This document shows, in pieces, positions 1-8,415 of a stretch of 64,000 nucleotides of DNA (position 1 is the first letter of the stretch; every line of letters begins with the position of its first letter). Both the position numbers and the translations under genes were made by a program. Below the pieces are notes generated by a model. The model was given only the letters and a program-made list of their open reading frames with translations. It made no database searches and had not been told where the DNA came from. Origin of the DNA: Aquimarina sp. AU474 (lineage in GTDB: Bacteria; Bacteroidota; Bacteroidia; Flavobacteriales; Flavobacteriaceae); contig NZ_OMPE01000009.1 of NCBI RefSeq assembly GCF_900312815.1, forward strand, positions 930,001 to 994,000, read 5' to 3'.

Positions 1-619
1 AGCCAACGATTAGAAAAGGAAGGGTGAATAAAATCATAAATAGAATCACGAACCAAGGATAATCATTACTTTCTTTTGTTAGATCAAGATACGTTTCTTC
101 AGGTACTCTTGTGTATCCATAAGGTTGTCCTAAATGATGCAATATAATATCTACTCCTTTTTGAATACCGGTTGCGTAGGCTTCATTTTTAAATTCAGGA
201 ATCATGATTTGTCGTATAATTTTACCACAAAGGAGATCTGTTAATGATTCTTCTAGTCCATAACCAACTTCAATACGCACTTTTTGGTCATTTTTTGCAA
301 ATAAGATTAAAACACCGTTATCCTTTTCTTTTTGACCCAGTTTATTTTTATTAAAAACTTCAAAAGCAGTTTGTTCGATACTTAATCCTGATAGCGAGGC
401 TATAGTTACCACGGCTATTTGATTTGAAGTTCGTTCTTCAAAATCGATCAACAACCTCTCCAGTTCTTCGGTTTGAACATTGGAAAAAACGTGTGCATTA
501 TCTGTAACTCTTTTTGAAAGGATTATATCTACAGGGTTTTGACAAAATCCTGTAAATACGCATACCAGGTAAAAAACCAGGGTGATTTTTATTTTTTGGA
601 AGGAGTAATACTTTTTCAA
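1..619 (-). CDS. TPM-domain protein, 3' end beyond window edge
   Basis: Partial gene read leftwards off the window edge. The translation starts at a TTG (617-619) with a basic, then hydrophobic signal segment ending near GFCQN. It continues with the TPM fold (DNAHVFS, then a stretch rich in E/L, IAVVTI, DNGVLILFAKND, VRIEVGYGLE), known from YgcG/Psb32-like proteins. These are usually anchored in the membrane, and a hydrophobic segment (ILFMILFTLPFLIVG) lies at the window edge. A TGA lies in frame three codons before the TTG, so no upstream ATG is possible. Its function is uncertain; TPM proteins have been linked to membrane-protein repair and to acid phosphatase activity. No LemA gene, a common neighbour, is seen on the side inside the window. 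Confidence 0.8.
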   Translation of the reverse strand, partial: MKKYYSFQKIKITLVFYLVCVFTGFCQNPVDIILSKRVTDNAHVFSNVQTEELERLLIDFEERTSNQIAVVTIASLSGLSIEQTAFEVFNKNKLGQKEKDNGVLILFAKNDQKVRIEVGYGLEESLTDLLCGKIIRQIMIPEFKNEAYATGIQKGVDIILHHLGQPYGYTRVPEETYLDLTKESNDYPWFVILFMILFTLPFLIVG

Positions 620-778
620 AAAAAATCAAATTAGATGCTTCAAAATAAAAAAATAAAAACGACAATAGAGGTTTTAGTTCATAAAATCGCAAGTATTATC
701 GTAACATTTCAAAATGAAAGAATATCTTCTTGATAGTTTAAAAAAAAGGGAAGATGGGAATAAAAATAAAAGAGTTTT

Positions 779-1822
779 TTAAAATTCCGAAAAACGATCA
801 TCATTTAAGAAATCATCGTCGGTAAGTGTTTTTAGAAAAGCTATGATCTGTAGTTTTTCTTCTGCGGTCATAGGGATCCCTAGGGTACCGTCTTGTCTTT
901 TAAACGTTGGTTCTAACGTTTCAGAATTTACAACACCATCACTATAATGATCTAATACATCATTTAGAGTTTTTAACCTACCATCATGCATATACGGAAA
1001 AGTAAGTTCAATATTCCTTAAACTAGGTACTTTAAATTTGTGAAGATCTTCAGCCAAGCCAGTAACTCTATTTCTTCCTATATCATTGTATTGTGGATCA
1101 ATAGCTAGGCCATTATTACGATAAGATTGATCTGTAAAAAGAGTTCCTTGATGACACGAAGCACACTTGGATTTAAAAAGCTCAAAACCTGAGGCCTCTT
1201 CTTGAGTAAAGACAGAACCTTCATTCCTTTCAATCTTGTCATATTTAGTATTGGCAGAAATCATCATGATCATAAATTGAGAAAGTGCTTTGAGGATATT
1301 ATCAGGATTGATTTTTTGATCTTCAAAAGCTTCAGCAAAAAGTTTTACATATTCTGGCTGGTCCTCTAATTTTTTAACAATGCCGCTAAAGGTTTCATTC
1401 ATTTCAACCTCTGCGGTAATTGGTATAATCGGTTGTAAATCCAGATGTCTGGCAGCTCCATCCCAAGTAAACTCTTTCATAAACGCCATATTGTGTAAAG
1501 GTTGGGCATTACGAGTACCTAATGCTCCACCAACACCATGACTTACGATATGTGTATGATGGGTAAATGCAAAATCCTGTATATGACAAAATCCACAAGA
1601 AATAACGCCATCGGATGATAATCGACCATCATAAAAAAGTTTTTTCCCTAATTCAAACCCTTTTTCTGTAGGAGGGTTTAAAGAAACATTATAACTAGGT
1701 TCGGGAAAATTAGCAGGAACCGTAAATTGAAGTGCTGCATTCTCAATAGGAACATAGTCTTCCTTATCAGAGCTACAAGAAGCTCCAATAAGGATAATCA
1801 CTATGTATGAGAATATTTTCAA
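779..1822 (-). CDS. Di-heme cytochrome c peroxidase, MbnH/MauG-like lipoprotein
   Basis: A 347-residue lipoprotein (lipobox IGASC, Cys16) with two c-type heme sites, CGFCH (76-80) and CASCH (220-224), in the bacterial cytochrome c peroxidase/MauG fold. It starts at TTG: the stop of the upstream gene lies in the same frame three codons earlier, and the signal peptide would be lost with any later Met. The gene is 6 bp downstream of an MbnP-family gene. That pairing is typical of MbnH, which oxidises a tryptophan of MbnP to kynurenine in characterised systems. The pairing makes MbnH more likely than a peroxide-detoxifying peroxidase, but the exact substrate is inferred. Acts in the periplasm. 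Confidence 0.85.
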   Translation of the reverse strand: MKIFSYIVIILIGASCSSDKEDYVPIENAALQFTVPANFPEPSYNVSLNPPTEKGFELGKKLFYDGRLSSDGVISCGFCHIQDFAFTHHTHIVSHGVGGALGTRNAQPLHNMAFMKEFTWDGAARHLDLQPIIPITAEVEMNETFSGIVKKLEDQPEYVKLFAEAFEDQKINPDNILKALSQFMIMMISANTKYDKIERNEGSVFTQEEASGFELFKSKCASCHQGTLFTDQSYRNNGLAIDPQYNDIGRNRVTGLAEDLHKFKVPSLRNIELTFPYMHDGRLKTLNDVLDHYSDGVVNSETLEPTFKRQDGTLGIPMTAEEKLQIIAFLKTLTDDDFLNDDRFSEF

Positions 1823-1828
1823 AATAAT

Positions 1829-2599
1829 TTAATTAGAAACGGCAGTTACTGTAAACATTGCCGTTATGTTTTCTGCGATTAATGGAGCATTTACTGGATC
1901 TACTTGCACATCACTTTTTGTTACCAAAGAATGGGTGTTGATACCGTCAAATATTTTTGCAATATCGACATTAATAGCTACTTCAGGAGATGCAGACTCT
2001 GTAATGGTTAAAGCAGTAGGCAAATCAAGTGTAATTTCTTTATAATTGTCCAAAGTGGTGCCATGGCTTCCTACATGGATTAAAAAATCAGCAGGAGTTC
2101 CACCATTTACCGTATATGATCCTTCAAATTTAATAAATTTATATCCAGCAGACCAACTCCATAGCATTCCACTTTCTTCGGCTGTAGGTATAAAGTTAGT
2201 CATTCCGTTAAGAGGATATTTGGATTGATCTACACCAAATCCAAACTTGATTTTTGTATACTCTCCAGAAGAGATATCTGCAAGATTTATTTTTTTACTA
2301 GCCACAACTTCCTCATTGATCAAAAAGTAACTACGGTCAACAGGATATACAAACTCTTCCCCGTTGGCTTTGATGAGTACAATATTGCTGATAATATATT
2401 TTAACTCTGAAATGGTATACACTTCATTACTTGCATTAGTATACGAATCGGTTCCTAATTCGATACCAGTAGCATTGATTGTATTTTTAAAATCCAGAGC
2501 TAAAGTACCAAAGGTTGGTTCTGGTGTTCCTCCATCATCATTTTTACAAGATAGTACGATTACTAAAAACGTTAAGAGGATATATGCTATTTTTTTCAT
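1829..2599 (-). CDS. MbnP-family lipoprotein
   Basis: A 256-residue lipoprotein (Cys18 after VIVLS) with the MbnP pattern: an early GTLALDF strand, the block ELKYIISNI, then LWSWSAGYKFIKFEG (Trp147, Trp149) and a His-rich FLIHVGSHG (His175, His179). MbnP proteins are periplasmic partners of MbnH di-heme enzymes and can bind copper after a tryptophan is turned into kynurenine. The gene lies directly upstream of the MbnH-like gene, with 6 bp between them, so the two are very likely co-transcribed. I cannot tell which Trp would be modified. No methanobactin precursor is seen, so the pair fits the widespread MbnPH form outside methanobactin operons. Confidence 0.85.
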   Translation of the reverse strand: MKKIAYILLTFLVIVLSCKNDDGGTPEPTFGTLALDFKNTINATGIELGTDSYTNASNEVYTISELKYIISNIVLIKANGEEFVYPVDRSYFLINEEVVASKKINLADISSGEYTKIKFGFGVDQSKYPLNGMTNFIPTAEESGMLWSWSAGYKFIKFEGSYTVNGGTPADFLIHVGSHGTTLDNYKEITLDLPTALTITESASPEVAINVDIAKIFDGINTHSLVTKSDVQVDPVNAPLIAENITAMFTVTAVSN

Positions 2600-2604
2600 T
2601 GTGT

Positions 2605-3972
2605 TTATTTATATTTTATAATTAATACATCTTTGGATCCCTTGTTATTAGAGATATCCAAATCACTACTTTCAGAACTACCAACAACTACAATTTTTTT
2701 GTCATTAGTTTCAATACAGCTCTCGCCAAATTCGGCTTTACTACCACCTGTTGTAGTTTTCCATTGAACTTCACCAGTAGCATCTATAATAAGGTTTAAA
2801 ACATCGCTTTGTCCTTTGTTTTGGGTTATGTCAACATCATTACTTCTGGAGTTTCCGGTAATGATAAAACCTCCACTTTGGGTTTTATTGATTCCTCGGC
2901 CAGTATCAAATTGGGTACCACCGATTGACTTTTCCCAAATTAAATTACCGTTACCATCAATTTGAATCATCCAGAGGTCAGCATTTCCCTTGGCATTTGT
3001 GATATCGCCATCACTACTTCTCGAATCGCCAACAATAACAAACCGACCATTACCTGTAGGTGCGATTGCATAAGCTACATCAATTTCAACCCCACCAAAG
3101 GATTTCTCCCATATTTTAGTGCCTTCAGAGTTTACTTTTACTGCCCAAAAATCATAACTACCTTTACTGTTGGTGATATCAAAATCAATACTTTCTGAAG
3201 AACCAATCATTAAAAATCCGTTATCATCTGTTTGAACTACATCATAACTACGATCGTTGTTTGTGCCTCCAAAATAACGTCTCCATTCTTTCTCTCCAGA
3301 AGCATCCAGTTTAATTCCCCAAAATTCGCCAACGCCATGTTTAGAGAAATTACTTTTATCATCATTTCCTTCTCCCCCGCTTGCAGTAACATCAAGAAAC
3401 CCAGTAATGAAATACCCTCCATCATTGGTTTGTATAACAGAGAAGGCTCTGTCAATTCCTGGAAACCCAAAACTTTTTTCCCAAAGAATATCACCAGAGG
3501 CATTGACCTTTAGGATCCAATAATCTTGAAGACCAGCATTTACAGCTACATCTTCATCATTACTTCTGCTATAGCCTACCATTACATATCCACCATCAGA
3601 GGTTTGGATAAGTTTTTCTCCTCTATCATCACCAGAGCCACCATAGGTTTTGCTCCACGAAATTTCTCCGTCTTGATTAAGTTTTAGTAACCAGTAATCA
3701 CTATCGGGAGCGGTTTTGTCTGTTACATCACCATCGATACTTTGTGTATATCCAGCAATAGCATATCCACCATCTGTAGTCTCTACTACCGATAGGGCGT
3801 TGTCCTCATTGCTTCCTCCAAATGTTTTTACCCAATCAACTTCACCCAAAAAACCATCTATTGGAGTGCCGGGTGGGGGTGGGTCATCAGAGTTATCACT
3901 ACTGCATGCAACAAAACTAAGTGTGGCAATACAGAGAATGAGTATATAGGGTAAGAATTTATGACGATTCAT
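2605..3972 (-). CDS. Lipoprotein with about seven W-K-FGG...DGGY repeats
   Basis: A 455-residue lipoprotein (Cys23 before SSDNSDDPPPPG). After a short linker it is built of about seven repeats of roughly 55 residues. Each has the pattern W-x-K-x-(F/Y)-GG-x3-D, then T-DGGY, G-x-S-x-S-x-D-x-D and D-x-W-(L/I)-x-K-x-(N/D)-x2-G. Such repeats form beta-propeller-like surface domains in Bacteroidota; no catalytic residues are evident. It sits between a choice-of-anchor B gene (18 bp upstream) and the MbnP gene (5 bp downstream), so it is probably in one operon with the MbnP/MbnH pair. A protein with the same repeat type is encoded at 26201-27763. Function unknown; exposure at the cell surface is inferred. 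Confidence 0.75.
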   Translation of the reverse strand: MNRHKFLPYILILCIATLSFVACSSDNSDDPPPPGTPIDGFLGEVDWVKTFGGSNEDNALSVVETTDGGYAIAGYTQSIDGDVTDKTAPDSDYWLLKLNQDGEISWSKTYGGSGDDRGEKLIQTSDGGYVMVGYSRSNDEDVAVNAGLQDYWILKVNASGDILWEKSFGFPGIDRAFSVIQTNDGGYFITGFLDVTASGGEGNDDKSNFSKHGVGEFWGIKLDASGEKEWRRYFGGTNNDRSYDVVQTDDNGFLMIGSSESIDFDITNSKGSYDFWAVKVNSEGTKIWEKSFGGVEIDVAYAIAPTGNGRFVIVGDSRSSDGDITNAKGNADLWMIQIDGNGNLIWEKSIGGTQFDTGRGINKTQSGGFIITGNSRSNDVDITQNKGQSDVLNLIIDATGEVQWKTTTGGSKAEFGESCIETNDKKIVVVGSSESSDLDISNNKGSKDVLIIKYK

Positions 3973-3990
3973 TGACCAATTTTTTTTGTG

Positions 3991-6696
3991 TTATTTTTTC
4001 ACAAAACGTTTAGTAACGACTTGTTGATCTTTGGTAGCAACCTGTAAAAAATAGACTCCTGATTTTAAAGCAGAAACATCTATAATATTACTAACGCTTC
4101 CCTTTCGTACTAATTGTCCTACAAAGTTCTTTATTTCAAAGTTAGAAACATTTTTATTATTAGTTGATAAATTTAACATGGGTCCATCAACAGGGTTCGG
4201 AAAAATAGAAAAGTTTAGATCTTCTAATACGACAATAGAACTATTTACGGCAACACTTGTTGTAATTGATAAGTTATCTATTGCGATATCTGCTTGCCAT
4301 GAATTACCAGTAATTCTATTAAACCTTAATTGCACACCATCTCCGGTATAAGGAGTAAGATCTATAGTTGCATTTTGCCATGAATTTCCTTGATTTCCTG
4401 TTTGATTCCATAAGCTTGTCCAAGAAACACCTTCGTCTGTACTTGCTTCTAAAGCAATACTTCCCATATTTGTATTACCATACATATGATATGAAAAAGA
4501 TAGTGTAGCATCTGCTGCAGAACCAAGGTCTATACAGGGCGAGGTAATAATTGCACTTTTATTAGGATATCCTGTTCCGTTTCCCGAAGCTTCGACATAG
4601 ATGTAGTAAGTGCCATCAGTGGCACTCGATGGTCCAGTATTTCGTGATGGAGTACCGTTGGAATCTATGGTCCAATCTAAATCATCTGAGCTTGATTGAG
4701 TCCAGCTTCCTAAAGTGTTTTCAAATCCTTCATTGTAAGGGAAAGAAGAAATTCCTGAAGTACAGCCACTTGGTCCGGGTCCTCCGGGACCACCACCAGT
4801 AATATTTACTGTATAATCTTCAACTTCGCCATATTGAAAAGATTCGCAAGGAGAGGGCACTCCATTATATTTCATAGAGACGCGCATTCTAGTTGATCCA
4901 TTAAGTGCTGCAGCAGGAATAGTAAAATCTCCTGTAACTGGTGTATCTCTTGTTGCGTTTTGAGACAATAACTGTTCTCCAGAATCCGAAAAATCACCAT
5001 CTTGATTAAGGTCTATCCAAATACTATATCCTTCACTATAAACTGTACCAGTCCATGTAGGAGTAATGGTAATGGTATGAGACGTATTTTTTGCAAGATC
5101 GGTAGAAATCGATGTATAATCTACATACCCTCCAGTAGAAGCACCAGAAGGATTATTTATAGTACCAATAGCCACATTACTTATATATTCATCAGATACA
5201 CTGTTTCCATTAGAATCACAGTAAGTTAATTGTGTATCGGTTGTGGTAAAAGTAGTTGAACTACTATAAGAAGAATTGTCCCCTCCAGAGCATTTACTTC
5301 TTACCTGAGCTTCATATTGCGTAAGAGCAGAGAGCCCCGTTATGGTATATGAAGTTCCTGAAAGAGGGACAGTGGTCCATGAAGATGCTCCTACAACTCG
5401 ATATCGTATATCATAAGTGGCACCCGCTACAGGACTCCAACTCACTGTTGCCGAAACCGATCCAATGTTAGAAGAAGAAAGAGAGGTAGGAACAGTTGCA
5501 TTACATACAACTGGGCTACTTTTTTTAATTAAGAAAAATCCACCTTCGATATCACTAATCACAATGTTCCCACTATTAAAATATGGGTAAACATTCCAGA
5601 CACCATTAAAAGCAGCTCCGTTACTCGAAGTATAGGTATCAAAAAAACCAATCTCCGTCATGTTTTTGTTAGCAATGTCAGAAATATCTATTACTCGTAT
5701 ACCTGCTCTGTAATTGGCAAGATAAAACTTATCTCCCTTTACGTACCCATTATGATCAATAGCAGCAGTTGGCCCAGTATAGGTCATGTGTTCTATTGGG
5801 TTGTCTAAATCCAGAAAATCAAAAATGACTGTTCTGGTGTTAAACCCAACACCTTGTTCATCGGTTTCATCTCCTAATATAAAATATCTCATATCTTCGG
5901 TAAACCACCCTTGGTGAGTATACCCCACATCAGAATATTTTATGGTAGAAAGAGTAACAGGATTATTTTTATCTGTAATATCAGCAATTACTACTTCAAT
6001 TTCATTACTTCCGATTAATATTTCTCTACCGGTATAATTAGTATCAGGTCCACTGTAGGTAACTACTTGCGCATCGTGGGTATAGGCTCTTTGCCCACCA
6101 GATAAAAATCCACCTGCATTTATTGGGTTTTTAGGATCTTGTATGTTGATAAATAGAGGACCACCTCTATATGGACCACTATTTCTTTGGGCACCAACAA
6201 CATATGCGTATCCAGTATCTTCATTGATTACAATGTTATGAGCATTACCAAATTCGGTATATCTCGTATCTGCAGTAAAGGTTTGCGGAGGATTTGCTAC
6301 ATTTCTTAGTCTTGTAAGATCAAAAACTTGCATTCCATGATTAGAAGCTTCGCTAACAATAAATGCATGATTCTGATATACTTTTACATCTCTCCATGAA
6401 CTGTTGCTGGTTGCTGTTGGTAGTTTACCCAGATAAACAGGATTAGTAGGATTAGAAATATCGATAAATGCGGTTCCATTATTTAATCCAATAAGAGCAT
6501 ATTCTTTTCCGTTTTGTGGGTCTGTCCATCCCCAACTATCGTTACCTGCCCCAGCATTCATTTGAGAAAGAGTAATAGTAGACATTAGATCGTAATCGTT
6601 GCAAGGATAAGAGCCTGCCAGACCATTTTGACATGGTGTCTGACCATAGGCCCATACTACTGTGGTTAACAGTAGTGTGGTGATAAGATTTTTCAT
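3991..6696 (-). CDS. Choice-of-anchor B protein with FN3, GEVED, MAM-like and T9SS sorting domains
   Basis: A 901-residue secreted protein with a signal peptide (cleavage near VWAYGQ). Residues about 20-395 are the choice-of-anchor B region, with LVIVD-type repeats (for example AFIDISNPTNPVYLGKL and VFDLTRLR). A fibronectin type III domain follows (about 400-485), then a GEVED domain (about 490-635), a Gly/Pro linker, a MAM-like jelly roll (about 645-815) and a C-terminal type IX secretion sorting domain ending in VTKRFVKK. The protein should cross the outer membrane by the type IX system and stay at the surface. The first half is nearly identical to the protein encoded at 7016-8257, so the two are recent paralogues. 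It heads the cluster with the repeat lipoprotein, MbnP and the MbnH-like enzyme. No enzyme activity can be assigned. Confidence 0.85.
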   Translation of the reverse strand: MKNLITTLLLTTVVWAYGQTPCQNGLAGSYPCNDYDLMSTITLSQMNAGAGNDSWGWTDPQNGKEYALIGLNNGTAFIDISNPTNPVYLGKLPTATSNSSWRDVKVYQNHAFIVSEASNHGMQVFDLTRLRNVANPPQTFTADTRYTEFGNAHNIVINEDTGYAYVVGAQRNSGPYRGGPLFINIQDPKNPINAGGFLSGGQRAYTHDAQVVTYSGPDTNYTGREILIGSNEIEVVIADITDKNNPVTLSTIKYSDVGYTHQGWFTEDMRYFILGDETDEQGVGFNTRTVIFDFLDLDNPIEHMTYTGPTAAIDHNGYVKGDKFYLANYRAGIRVIDISDIANKNMTEIGFFDTYTSSNGAAFNGVWNVYPYFNSGNIVISDIEGGFFLIKKSSPVVCNATVPTSLSSSNIGSVSATVSWSPVAGATYDIRYRVVGASSWTTVPLSGTSYTITGLSALTQYEAQVRSKCSGGDNSSYSSSTTFTTTDTQLTYCDSNGNSVSDEYISNVAIGTINNPSGASTGGYVDYTSISTDLAKNTSHTITITPTWTGTVYSEGYSIWIDLNQDGDFSDSGEQLLSQNATRDTPVTGDFTIPAAALNGSTRMRVSMKYNGVPSPCESFQYGEVEDYTVNITGGGPGGPGPSGCTSGISSFPYNEGFENTLGSWTQSSSDDLDWTIDSNGTPSRNTGPSSATDGTYYIYVEASGNGTGYPNKSAIITSPCIDLGSAADATLSFSYHMYGNTNMGSIALEASTDEGVSWTSLWNQTGNQGNSWQNATIDLTPYTGDGVQLRFNRITGNSWQADIAIDNLSITTSVAVNSSIVVLEDLNFSIFPNPVDGPMLNLSTNNKNVSNFEIKNFVGQLVRKGSVSNIIDVSALKSGVYFLQVATKDQQVVTKRFVKK

Positions 6697-6774
6697 TGAG
6701 TTTGTGTTTTAAGAGTTAGTTTGTAATTGGGTTTATATCATATATTTAATATTTTAATGCGTTATAATTCAATT

Positions 6775-6792
6775 AATTACCTAATTTATTGA
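6775..6792. repeat. 18-nt direct repeat, copy 1
   Basis: AATTACCTAATTTATTGA occurs here and again at 6878-6895, 103 bp apart start to start. Both lie upstream of the minus-strand choice-of-anchor B gene. They could be paired protein-binding sites or a remnant of a local duplication. Confidence 0.6.
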
Positions 6793-6877
6793 ATTTATTC
6801 AAAGAAACATCCTTAAACACAACGAATTTGTTGTTTTTTTAACTCTTTTTAACAATTTGGTTGTCTACCTGATAATA

Positions 6878-6895
6878 AATTACCTAATTTATTGA
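6878..6895. repeat. 18-nt direct repeat, copy 2
   Basis: Second exact copy of AATTACCTAATTTATTGA (first at 6775-6792). It lies just before the terminator hairpin of the 7016-8257 gene. Role unknown. Confidence 0.6.
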
Positions 6896-6903
6896 GAGTT
6901 TAT

Positions 6904-6948
6904 AAAAAAACACCACCAATGCCGTTGAAAGCATTGGTGGTGTTTTTT
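6904..6948. terminator. Bidirectional hairpin terminator
   Basis: Arms CACCACCAATGC and GCATTGGTGGTG flank a short loop, with A-rich sequence before and T-rich sequence after. It can end transcription in both directions; it should serve the minus-strand gene at 7016-8257. Confidence 0.85.
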
Positions 6949-7015
6949 AGTTTTGGATTGCCCTTAGAAAAGGCACATCTTTAACTAGGTAAATTATTAG
7001 TAAAGTTTAGTTTTG

Positions 7016-8257
7016 TTATTGCTCTTTTATGAGGATAAACCCAGAATTTATGTCACTGATCACAATATTACCGCTATTAAAATAAGGATATACGTTCCAA
7101 GCACCGCTAAAATCCGCATTATTGTTAGACGGGAACGTATCAAAAAAACCTATTTCAGAAATATTTTTATTGGCGATATCAGATATGTCGATAACTCTAA
7201 CACCTGCTCTATAATTAGCAAGATAAAATTTATTTCCTTTTACATATCCATTATGATCAATAGCCGCGGTTGGTCCAGTATACGTCATATGCTCTATAGG
7301 AGTATCTAAATCTTCAAAATCAAAGATGATTGTTCGTGTATTAAAGCCAACACCTTGTTCATCGGTTTCATCTCCCAAAATAAAATACCTCATATCTTCT
7401 GTAAACCATCCTTGATGTGTATATCCAACATCTGCATATTTTATAGTAGAGATGGTTATTGGATTATCTTTATCGGTAATATCTGCAATAACGATTTCTA
7501 TTTCGTTACTTCCTATTAATATCTCTTGACCTGTATAATCACTATCTGGACCGCTGTATGTAACTACTTGCGCATCGTGACTATAAGCTCTATCTCCAGA
7601 TGATAAAAAGCCACCGGCATTAATAGGGTTTTTGGGATCTTGGATATTGATAAAAACAGGACCTCCTTGAAACGGTCCCGATCGACTTGTTCCCACGGCA
7701 TAAGCAAAACCAGTATCTTCATTAATTACAATATTATGTGCACTCCCAAATTCTGTAAAACGAGTATCTGCTGTAAAGTTCTGAGGAGGATTAGAAACAT
7801 TGCGTAACCTTGTTAAATCAAATACTTGCATACCATGATTGGGTGCTTCACTAACAATAAAAGCATGGTTATTAAATACTTTTACATCTCTCCAAGAACT
7901 ATTGACTGTAGCGGTGGGTAATTTGCCTAAATATATGGGAGTTTCTGGTGTAGAAATATCAATAAAGGCGGTGCCATTATCTAATCCGATAAGAGCATAT
8001 TCTTTACCATTAGTAGGATCTGTCCAACCCCAACTATCATTTCCAGCATTTGCATTCATAGTACTTAGGGATATCGCAGAAACAAAATCGTATCCATTAC
8101 AAGGATAAAATCCTGCGGCGGTACCATTTTCGCAAATATTAGAAACATTTGGATCGGGACCCATATCTATAGGCGCACCTCCGTCATCATCTCCACTGCA
8201 ACCCAATAAAAAAATAAAAGAGAAGAGTGTATAAATGGGGTATTTATAATTTTTCAT
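7016..8257 (-). CDS. Choice-of-anchor B lipoprotein
   Basis: A 413-residue lipoprotein (Cys20 in LLGCSGDDDGG) made only of the choice-of-anchor B region with LVIVD-type repeats. It is close to identical to the first 395 residues of the 3991-6696 protein (shared blocks such as NDSWGWTDP, SWRDVKV, GNAHNIVINEDTG-like, HDAQVVTYSGPD), but it lacks the FN3, GEVED, MAM and sorting domains. One paralogue is thus lipid-anchored and the other exported by the type IX system, with the same core. Function unknown. The strong upstream terminator shows that the two genes are separate transcription units. Confidence 0.85.
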   Translation of the reverse strand: MKNYKYPIYTLFSFIFLLGCSGDDDGGAPIDMGPDPNVSNICENGTAAGFYPCNGYDFVSAISLSTMNANAGNDSWGWTDPTNGKEYALIGLDNGTAFIDISTPETPIYLGKLPTATVNSSWRDVKVFNNHAFIVSEAPNHGMQVFDLTRLRNVSNPPQNFTADTRFTEFGSAHNIVINEDTGFAYAVGTSRSGPFQGGPVFINIQDPKNPINAGGFLSSGDRAYSHDAQVVTYSGPDSDYTGQEILIGSNEIEIVIADITDKDNPITISTIKYADVGYTHQGWFTEDMRYFILGDETDEQGVGFNTRTIIFDFEDLDTPIEHMTYTGPTAAIDHNGYVKGNKFYLANYRAGVRVIDISDIANKNISEIGFFDTFPSNNNADFSGAWNVYPYFNSGNIVISDINSGFILIKEQ

Positions 8258-8403
8258 ACTGACAACTATTTTAGTAAAAATACCAAACTTTTTTGAACTT
8301 AATTTAATAACGTAGAATAACTAGTTTTGTTTTAAAAGGTTACCTAACTTCATATGCACTAATTTTTCGAAAGATTTTTATGAATTAGAATTAGATTGTT
8401 GGC

Positions 8404-8411
8404 TACCTTTG
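8404..8411 (+). promoter_or_regulatory. Putative -7 box TACCTTTG of thiL
   Basis: TACCTTTG matches the Bacteroidota -7 consensus TAnnTTTG and ends only 4 nt before the ATG at 8416. If it is used, the transcript would start at or very near the start codon, giving a leaderless or almost leaderless mRNA. No clear -33 TTTG is seen 19 nt upstream. Confidence 0.45.
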
Positions 8412-8415
8412 CAAA

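Larger units (their letters stand above)
6697..7015. other. Intergenic region between the choice-of-anchor B paralogues
   Basis: 319 bp without a gene. It should carry the promoter of the 3991-6696 gene (minus strand), two copies of an 18-nt direct repeat and a strong bidirectional hairpin terminator, listed separately. A small hairpin (ACAAC / GTTGT) followed by seven T is also present near 6819-6841. No further coding potential is seen. Confidence 0.6.

Noticed and set aside
498-692. Open frame of 64 codons on the minus strand at the start of the TPM gene
   Set aside because: It overlaps the start of the TPM gene in another frame; the TPM frame gives a signal peptide and a known domain, this one does not.
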